Assembly (NCBI GenBank): GCA_022825855.1
Contig: JAJDWB010000015.1
Location: forward strand, 1-64,000
Source of the DNA: Dehalococcoidia bacterium
GTDB taxonomy: Bacteria; Chloroflexota; Dehalococcoidia; Bin125
DNA length: 64,000 nucleotides
Direction of reading: 5' to 3'
Shown: piece after piece, positions 58,266-64,000 of the stretch
Layout: every line of letters starts with the position of its first letter
Numbering within the stretch: the stretch's first letter is position 1
Position numbers and translations under genes: made by a program
Notes under the pieces: generated by a model
What the model was told of the DNA's origin: nothing
The model's input: only the letters and a program-made list of their open reading frames with translations
Databases searched by the model: none

Positions 58266-58415
58266 CTCAGGTCTCCTTCAGCTGGTGGTCCGGGGCCGGG
58301 GTCGCACATGCTTGCCGGGGAGAATGGGCATCGGCCTCGTCCCCCGCGCCGACCATGCTGCTAGCCTGTCGCGGCCTGCCAACGGTAGAAGGACCAACGG
58401 GAGAAGGAGAATCCG

Positions 58416-58787
58416 ATGGTTTCTCTACGGTACTCGCGCGTGGACGTCGACCAGGCGATCGAGGAACACGGCGCGTGGCTGTGCCTAGGGGCGGACGAGG
58501 AAATCGTCTTCGCCAGCAAGACGCGCCGCGACTTGATCATCTTCAGCAACGCCAGGCTGGTCGTGACGGACACGCAGGGACGGATGCGCAAGAAGACGAG
58601 CTACGACTCGATCCCGTTTACGTCGATCGGCCGATGGTCGATCGAGAGCAAGCGCGGCTGGCTGGACGGCGCGGACCTGAAGATCTGGCTCGGCCACAGC
58701 GCCGAGCCCCTGCTCGACATCGAACTGACCGGCGATTCGGACGGCCAGACGGTCGGCCAGTGGCTCTCGGAGAGCATCCTCTTCTGA
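58416..58787 (+). CDS. Bacterial PH-domain protein
   Basis: The 123-residue product reads VDQAIEEHGAWLCLGADEEI, LIIFSNARLVVTDTQGRMRK, KTSYDSIPFTSIGRWSIESK and ends QWLSESILF. The beta-strand pattern with the Ser-Phe-Ile-Ser/Arg-Trp start of strand 4 is that of the bacterial PH (bPH) domain family. Its ATG follows GGAGAAGGAG. Such proteins are cytoplasmic and their ligands are usually unknown. It stands alone between decayed genes and may be a passenger of the island. Confidence 0.7.
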   Translation: MVSLRYSRVDVDQAIEEHGAWLCLGADEEIVFASKTRRDLIIFSNARLVVTDTQGRMRKKTSYDSIPFTSIGRWSIESKRGWLDGADLKIWLGHSAEPLLDIELTGDSDGQTVGQWLSESILF

Positions 58788-58788
58788 C

Positions 58789-58866
58789 TCACCAGCCGGT
58801 CCTGCCGCTGGTGACCTCGGCCTGGAAGCGGTCTCGTGCGGTGCCGGCGTTGCTGCGCACGTGGGT
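58789..58866 (-). pseudogene. Phage-tail-like protein, C-terminal relic
   Basis: The minus strand ends VRSNAGTARDRFQAEVTSGR then TGW and stop. The relic at 60209-60729 ends LRSDTTARNRFQAEVTNGVN with AW and stop. The two are clearly copies of the same C-terminus. Everything upstream is missing here. Confidence 0.6.
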
Positions 58867-58937
58867 CGGCGGCGACGCTCCGGTAGAGTGAATAGCGCGC
58901 CCGGAGGAGGCGGGTCAGTCTTGATCGAGGGGTGCTC

Positions 58938-59702
58938 ATGCCGGAAAGGACATACGGATTGTCGATCAAGGGCGAGTTGTCCCTCGCCGAGTCGGCCAAG
59001 GCGCTGTCCAGTTTCAGTGACCTCCTTGACGCCATCGCGCATGAAGAGGGTCCCGACAACACTGTGGCTTGGAGACCAGAGGCGCTGTCCGTGGGCAGCA
59101 TTGATATCTCGGCGAAGGGAGCATCCGATAGTCTCGACTTGCTGGACAGGATCGACCAGCAATATCTGGACGTCGGGACATCAATCGGGAGCCCGAATGG
59201 ACGAGAGTTCTCTGCACCGGTTACCCGTGCCGCTCAAGCCCTCCTCGACATCAACCGCAGCAACCGTGTCTCCATTCGGTTCAGCTCGCAATCTGGCATG
59301 GTGACGGTCGGAGATCTGAGCCTGTGGCCAGCCGAAGAACCGAAGGTGCCCCCTACCTTCTCCGAAGGCAGTGTGGAGGGGGTTGTTGAGACGGCATCAA
59401 TTCATGACGGGTTCTGGTTCACGCTCTTCGATTCGCTCAATGGTCTAGCGGTCAGGTGTTACTACAGCAAGAGCCTTCAGGAACAGGTGAGGAGCGTCTG
59501 GGGAAAGCGGGCGGTCATCAGCGGGGTGATCCAGCGCGAGGCGCTATCCGGCCGACCACTAGCCATCCGTGACATCGAGATCGCGGAGTTGATCGAGGAC
59601 ACGCCCGCTGGCGCATACCGCCGGGCGCGGGGGGTCGTCCCGAGGTCGGCAGCTGCTAGCCAACCGGAGGTTGCAATTCGACGAGCCCGCAATGCCGACT
59701 AA
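58938..59702 (+). CDS. Hypothetical protein, probable antitoxin partner of the next PIN gene
   Basis: I start at ATG 58938 because GAGGGG lies 6 bases upstream; GTG 58932 is also possible. The 254-residue product begins PERTYGLSIKGELSLAESAK and has SVEGVVETASIHDGFWFTLF, RCYYSKSLQEQVRSVWGKRA and a basic end (YRRARGVVPRSAAASQPEVA). It overlaps the PIN gene by 11 bases. I do not recognise a standard antitoxin DNA-binding domain; the overlap and size suggest a partner function. Confidence 0.65.
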   Translation: MPERTYGLSIKGELSLAESAKALSSFSDLLDAIAHEEGPDNTVAWRPEALSVGSIDISAKGASDSLDLLDRIDQQYLDVGTSIGSPNGREFSAPVTRAAQALLDINRSNRVSIRFSSQSGMVTVGDLSLWPAEEPKVPPTFSEGSVEGVVETASIHDGFWFTLFDSLNGLAVRCYYSKSLQEQVRSVWGKRAVISGVIQREALSGRPLAIRDIEIAELIEDTPAGAYRRARGVVPRSAAASQPEVAIRRARNAD

Positions 59703-60177
59703 TCGGAAGCGGATCTATTGGGACGCATCTGCCTTCATCTCCTATTTCAATGGAGTCGAAGACCGCCTACCCACTCTCGACGCCCTGTTGGATGATGCCC
59801 GAGCCGAAGAGATTCTCATTGTGACATCGGTTGTCAGCATCGCCGAGGTGGTCTACAGCGTCGACGAAGAAGGGCAGAAGCTACTCACCGACGAGTCGTT
59901 TGGGGTCATCGACCTTCTGCTCCACGATAGGAAGATCGTCGGCTTGGTGGAAGTGAGTCCGGCGATCGCTAGCGCCGCCCGCAATCTCATACGGGATGGA
60001 CTCGCTTCCGGCCGACCGCTCACGCCGATGGACGCGCTGCATCTCGCCACAGCACAGCTACTGGAACCGGCACCTGCGGAGATTCACACTTACGACGAAG
60101 AGTGGCTCGCGTGGGGGGACTTCCTCAACATTCCGGTCGTGAAACCCCGCACTGAGTCCCCGCGACTTCTCCCCTAG
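59692..60177 (+). CDS. PIN-domain nuclease
   Basis: I start at ATG 59692 (MPTNRKRIYWDASAFISYFN), translationally coupled to the upstream stop. The 161-residue product has the acidic PIN residues: Asp in YWDASAF, Glu in SIAEVVYSVDEEG, Asp in PLTPMDALHLATAQLLEPAP and Asp in HTYDEEWLAWG. VapC-like ribonucleases cut RNA in toxin-antitoxin systems. The neighbour gene encodes an unusual, large partner. Confidence 0.85.
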   Translation: MPTNRKRIYWDASAFISYFNGVEDRLPTLDALLDDARAEEILIVTSVVSIAEVVYSVDEEGQKLLTDESFGVIDLLLHDRKIVGLVEVSPAIASAARNLIRDGLASGRPLTPMDALHLATAQLLEPAPAEIHTYDEEWLAWGDFLNIPVVKPRTESPRLLP

Positions 60178-60208
60178 CATCTCCGTCGCCTCGATCGGTT
60201 GCCCGGTC

Positions 60209-60729
60209 CTACCAAGCGTTGACGCCGTTGGTGACTTCGGCCTGAAACCGGTTTCGGGCGGTGGTGTCGCTCCGCAAGCGCCCGCTCAAATCGAGCGTGT
60301 GCTGTTTCTTTTCGGCGGGGAGGAGGTCTGGCGTCTCGAAGTAGCGGACGCAGTGGTCGAGGCGCAGGCGCGGAGATTGTTGCCCGAGCCGACCGAGGCC
60401 TCGAATCGGATGAAGCGCAGGTCGCCGTTCTCGAAGTGGCCGTTCTCGATGTTGGCAGCCCCGTCTTGGTCCAGGACGATGTTGACGGTGCCGGGTAAGC
60501 GCGAGCGGCACCAGCCGCTCGTGTCCGGTTTCTTGCGGCCCTGGGGGTTGTAGGCGGGATCGAGGCCGGGGCCGTAGTCGAGCTGGAACGAGCGGATCCC
60601 GCCGACCTCGGTGGTAACGAGCGTGGCCCAGGTGTCGTCGACGTAGAGCTTGAAGGTCGCGACCGCAATTGCGGTGCGATCGATTGCGGTGCGATCGATC
60701 GAAGAGACGGCGACGGGGTTCCTACGCAC
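60209..60729 (-). pseudogene. Phage-tail-like protein, frameshifted
   Basis: One frame (60729 downward) has VATFKLYVDDTWATLVTTEV, GGIRSFQLDYGPGLDPAYNP and ENGHFENGDLRFIRFEASVG. Near 60400 the coding continues in another frame with LDHCVRYFETPDLLPAEKKQ and ends RNRFQAEVTNGVNAW. The beta-rich composition and WCRSRLPGTVNIVLDQDG resemble phage structural tail proteins. It is a broken gene; the other copy's end lies at 58789-58866. Confidence 0.55.
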
Positions 60730-61029
60730 GCGCGGGGATAGACCGGAGCGTCATGCTTCTCTGTCTCCCTAATGCTTGGAAGGTGTCGTGCGAGGGACGA
60801 TTCCCCGGGCTTGCGGTGAGGCAGTGCCACGCGTCTAGACAGTCCGGGAGCTAGCCGTGCAGCCTATGGCTGCACCGCTACCTCACGAGGACATTGACCC
60901 TGACCCATCCTCTGACCCAGCAGACAGGGACTGGATTGGGGTCGGTGGCTCGTCGCCTGTTCGACACGATCGTCCTGATCCACGCCAGACGACTTGAACC
61001 GGGCGGAGAGCGGAAGCAAGGCCACAGTA
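60730..61029. other. 300-bp tract without a recognised gene
   Basis: Nothing recognisable on either strand; it carries no start with a ribosome site. It separates the tail-like relic from the coupling-protein relic. Confidence 0.4.
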
Positions 61030-61403
61030 CTGGAGTCGCTGGCGCAGACGCGCGCGAACTGCTGTGGGAGCTGGGCCGCCAGCGGATCTCGGAAGGCGAC
61101 CTCGTGCTCCAGCCGCGCCACCACTGCTACGTCGGCGCATCGGTCCGCGCGAACAACCTGCCGGCGTTCTCGATGACGGTGCGCAAGCCGGACCTCGGTG
61201 ATCCGGATCGGGCGTAGCAGATCCGCCAGGAGACGGCGTCCTGCTTGACTTCGGCCGAGGGCATCGAGTATCGACTGGCCTAACGCCGCAAGCGGGCCAA
61301 GCAGTTCGCCGCTGAGGCCGAACAGGCCCAGGAACAGGCGGAGACGCCCGACGATGCGCCGCCCAAGAAGAAACGCAATAGGCCGCGCACAAAGGCCGTC
61401 CGA
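61030..61403 (+). pseudogene. Second copy of the coupling-ATPase C-terminus, decayed
   Basis: The plus strand reads AGADARELLWELGRQRISEG, LQPRHHCYVGASVRANNLPA and FSMTVRKPDLGD, then stops, then a Lys/Arg-rich stretch (PPKKKRNRPRTKAV). The intact gene at 51110-53647 ends SGADARELVWELGKERLTEE, PAHHCYVRASVGAQRLPA, FSMTVRKPEPGD and a similar basic tail. The Walker motifs are missing and there are two in-frame stops after the aligned part. Confidence 0.75.
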
Positions 61404-62230
61404 GTGAGCCGGATCGGCCGGACGTGTCGGCGCTCTTCTGCTGCCCGCGCAGCGCGATGTGCCACCCCGTTCGAAGCTCTGGAACCGGAGCGGGACGCCG
61501 CCTGTATGACAACGGACGCGGAGACACGGCGCAGTCTCGACTGTCGATGCCGATCCAGCCTGCGGGAGGCGCCGGTCCTGGTTTCAAGACCAAGCGAGGT
61601 CGCACCCGCCAGCCATCCGGCGGACTGGGGGTTGCCTGCCTCCTCGGACAGTGCAACATGCGCGTGCTTGAGTTGCTGGCCGACTGGTCCTGGCATGCTG
61701 CTCGATCATCTGGTCGCGCTGCCGTTGCGTCATCTCACCCGCACCGGAGCCATGCGCGGCTTACTGGCGGCGCTGGCCGAGGGGGCTCTCTCGAATGGCT
61801 GGGAACAAAGTCAGCTCGATCCGCTCCACCGAGCCTCGCGCTAGTTCTTCCTAGATGGCAAAGGTCTGTTCGATCCCGCCCGACGCCTTCCGCGTGCTTC
61901 ACCGCGATGGCCGCGACCAGCCATTCTTCCTCAATGGGAGGACCACCTAGTCCGCGTCTCGATCATGACGGCTCGAAACGCTCCCTACCCGCGCCAACAC
62001 GGTACGCGGCGGCCTAAGGATGACCAAAGAGCGCACCCGCTCGAACTGATCAAGTTCGATGATTCCCTTGCGGTTGATCGGCTACTGCGGGTGGTTCGAC
62101 AGGACCCGGGGAGCAGCCGTTACAACCTCCCGGTCCACCTCACCGACCATCGCACGCTGGTCCGCGACGGCCCAGTATGCACCGTTTGCCCCACCGCGAA
62201 ACGAGATAGCTCAGGGTCGGAATTCGCCGA
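61404..62230 (+). pseudogene. Second copy of the replication-relaxation gene, decayed
   Basis: Begins GTGAGCCGG at 61404, right after the coupling relic, as in the intact locus. The frames then break up, but NGWEQSQLDPLHRASR, FFLDGKGLFDP and PDAFRVLHRDGRDQPFFLNG correspond to FQLDPPQRASRYFRLDGVV, IHPDAF and RAFFLEYERR in the intact protein (53644-55260). Several stops make it dead. Confidence 0.6.
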
Positions 62231-62549
62231 GCCCAGACCGGCAGCCTGAAATCGAGTCCATTCAAGCCGTTCCGACGGTCACAGGATCGAGGGGAGACTC
62301 AGCAGCGAAGCAGATGAGTGGTGCGGCCTGTCGATCCGGCTCTTTCGCTGTTCTCCCGGTTGCCAAAAGCGCGCTGAGCGCTCATGACTCGGCCGAGCAA
62401 CATAACCAAGTTCGGCTACTCTGCAGTCCTAAGGCCGAAGCTGTCCCCAGACAGGACTCTCGCTGGACCGGCGGCGGTCTAGCCGCTGGGAGATGGGACG
62501 GTCTGGTTTGCGTCGATTCCTTTTGGAACGAGCCTGACGGAGAATACGA
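62231..62549. other. Leader region of the restriction-modification genes
   Basis: No gene seen. It should hold the promoter of the methyltransferase. No controller (C-protein) gene is present in it. Confidence 0.4.
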
Positions 62550-63494
62550 GTGAACGACGACCAAACCGTCTTCGAGGCCAAACAGGTCGCAGAGTTCAGC
62601 TCGCCCGGTACCCGACTCGCGACCAGCCTTCGCAGCTCTTACAGGCGCATCGACGACTTCGAGCGCTCGCGTTTCGACGACATCTGCCAATCAACGCTCC
62701 TGTGCGGAGACGCAGAACAAGCGCTTCAGACCCTGCCCGAGAAGTCAGTGCAAACGGTTTTGACATCGCCGCCCTATTGGTCGCTGCGAGACTACGGCGT
62801 CGCCGAACAGATCGGCAGAGACGACAGCCTGGACGCCTACGTCTGCAGCATTGTCTCCGCACTCGAGCAGGTGAAACGCGTGCTGCGCGACGACGGCACC
62901 GTCTGGCTCAACGTGGGCGATTCCTATACCTCCGGCAACCGCCGCTTCCGTGCGTCCGATCGCAAGAACCGGGCGCGCGCCATGAGCGTCCGCCCGCCGA
63001 CACCCGAGGGGCTCAAGCCGAAGGATCTGATTGGAGTGCCCTGGCGCTTGGCGCTCGCGCTTCAGGACGCCGGCTGGTGGGTCCGGGCGGAAGTGATCTG
63101 GTCCAAGCCGAATGCACACCCGGAGTCGGTTCGCGATCGCCCGACCAAGGCTCACGAAACGATTTTCTTGCTCTCAAAGTCCCAAGACTACTACGACATC
63201 GACGCCGTGAAGGGTCCGCGAGGCAGGCGACTGCGCAGCGTCTGGGAGATTCCGACCGAGCCGGTGCAGCGCCCCAACGGAGACACGGACGATCATCCAG
63301 CAATGATGCCGCTCTCCCTGGCGCGGCGATGTATCGCAATCACCACTCAAACGGGCAGCGTCGTCCTTGACCCGTACGCAGGCTCCGGAACCACGCTCCT
63401 GGCTGCGGACGAATTGAACCGTAGGTGGGTGGGGATTGAGTTGAAGCGCGCCTTCGTGGACCTGATCGAGCGAAGACTGGCGGGCGCGTGCTGA
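62550..63494 (+). CDS. Site-specific DNA methyltransferase, N4-cytosine type
   Basis: GTG 62550 follows GGAG. The 314-residue product has motif IV TSPPYWSLRDYG (residues 72-83) before motif I VVLDPYAGSGTTLLAA (~272), the circular-permuted beta order. SPPYW favours N4-cytosine methylation. Between them: VKRVLRDDGTVWLNVGDSY, WSKPNAHPESVRDRPTKAHE. It resembles the methyltransferases of SmaI/XmaI (CCCGGG) systems; the exact target is inference. The next gene overlaps it by 7 bases and is a broken endonuclease. Confidence 0.92.
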   Translation: MNDDQTVFEAKQVAEFSSPGTRLATSLRSSYRRIDDFERSRFDDICQSTLLCGDAEQALQTLPEKSVQTVLTSPPYWSLRDYGVAEQIGRDDSLDAYVCSIVSALEQVKRVLRDDGTVWLNVGDSYTSGNRRFRASDRKNRARAMSVRPPTPEGLKPKDLIGVPWRLALALQDAGWWVRAEVIWSKPNAHPESVRDRPTKAHETIFLLSKSQDYYDIDAVKGPRGRRLRSVWEIPTEPVQRPNGDTDDHPAMMPLSLARRCIAITTQTGSVVLDPYAGSGTTLLAADELNRRWVGIELKRAFVDLIERRLAGAC

Positions 63495-64000
63495 CGCTGG
63501 AAGAACTCAAGGCCAGGCTTGAGACGTTCTCGCCTGTGCAGATCGAGTTCGTCGCCCAGGTCGTTGACTCGTTGTCCGATGCACCAGAGGCGGAGATCAA
63601 TGCGCCCGGCACCTGGCTCACTGAGCAGCCGGACTGGATCGAGTATTTCGGGTTGCCGCTTTCGGTTCACCACAGCGCGACTACTGCTCCGCTCGGTCTC
63701 AAGTCTTTCGAATCAGTCTTCCAGAACGCCTGCGAACACATCGGCTGGCGGGTGGAAACGCCGGAGTCGGCCACCCCTCGCTTCCTGGACCTCGCCGTCT
63801 ATCCAGGTGACGAGCCTGTGCGGTGACTCTCGCTCAAATCAACCGCCGCCAGGAGACTGTCGCCTACGTTCCTGCACATCTCCAAACTGACCGAAGCGGC
63901 TTGGATTCAAGACGTCAGGTCTGCCAGAGATCGGCGTCAGCGCCCGCAGGCACTCTTTCGCGAGTACCAGGAGCATGTGACCCAGATCGTCATGCTGCGC
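63488..64000 (+). pseudogene. Restriction endonuclease with in-frame TGA (cut by window end)
   Basis: GTG 63488 overlaps the methyltransferase stop. The first part is MLTLEELKARLETFSPVQIE, and it reaches YPGDEPVR before TGA (63824-63826). The same frame then continues LSLKSTAARRLSPTFLHISK, LTEAAWIQDVRSARDRRQ and FREYQEHVTQIVMLR up to the window end. LSLKST fits the E-x-K core of the XcyI/Cfr9I-like endonucleases. The stop falls just before the catalytic Lys, so only a dead N-terminus would be made unless the stop is read through or is an assembly error. Confidence 0.7.

Noticed and set aside
903-64000. tRNA or rRNA genes as integration sites of the island
   Set aside because: I found no cloverleaf or rRNA-like sequence in the window, so an attachment site could not be placed.

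Overview
The window is GC-rich bacterial DNA. I read it as a chromosome segment, probably Chloroflexota (the large Calx-beta protein, the MMPL/P450/acyl-CoA-dehydrogenase catabolic genes and the methyltransferase have that flavour; this is inference), carrying a large integrated conjugative element or plasmid-like island. I saw no rRNA, tRNA or CRISPR array.

Region by region. 1-903 is the 3' end of a Calx-beta repeat gene. 904-5440 is a graveyard: relics of IS21 genes, a substrate-binding-protein pseudogene and an IS5-type element with CTAG target duplication. 5437-19050 is a chromosomal block: MDR oxidoreductase, two lipoprotein solute-binding proteins, acyl-CoA dehydrogenase-like flavoprotein, FAD monooxygenase, MMPL exporter (frameshifted), cytochrome P450, K+ channel and metallo-beta-lactamase-fold hydrolase. 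They look like uptake, oxidation and export of hydrophobic compounds. 19051-20935 is decayed and holds a chimeric relic of a Calx-beta gene joined to an SNF2 helicase. 21092-22406 is a methyltransferase and a MarR regulator. 22576-28077 is a 1833-residue secreted protein combining a PEP-synthase/PPDK-like nucleotide-binding module with many Calx-beta repeats.

28167-42521, all on the minus strand, is the DNA-processing half of the island: SNF2 helicase with zinc ribbon, small zinc proteins, adenine-type DNA methyltransferase, RadC (split by a group II intron), two SSBs, Cas4/RecB-like nuclease, Rad52-like annealing protein, CHC2-Toprim primase and a membrane-anchored zinc-finger protein. A repeat-bearing control region (42.5-44.9 kb) separates it from the plus-strand transfer half, 44907-55260: TrbL/VirB6-like, VirB2-like and PrgI/VirB3-like membrane proteins, a VirB4 ATPase, a coupling-protein-like ATPase and a replication-relaxation-type winged-helix protein. 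Small regulators (55.3-57.1 kb), toxin-antitoxin modules, phage-tail-like relics and a second, decayed copy of the coupling/relaxation genes (61.0-62.2 kb) follow. The window ends in a restriction-modification pair whose endonuclease has an in-frame stop just before its catalytic lysine motif.

Most small genes overlap their neighbours by 4-8 bases, so the two halves are probably two long divergent transcription units. The most notable items are the intron sitting inside the RadC catalytic motif, the repeated pairing of Calx-beta and SNF2 helicase sequences at three loci, and the secreted PPDK-like protein.
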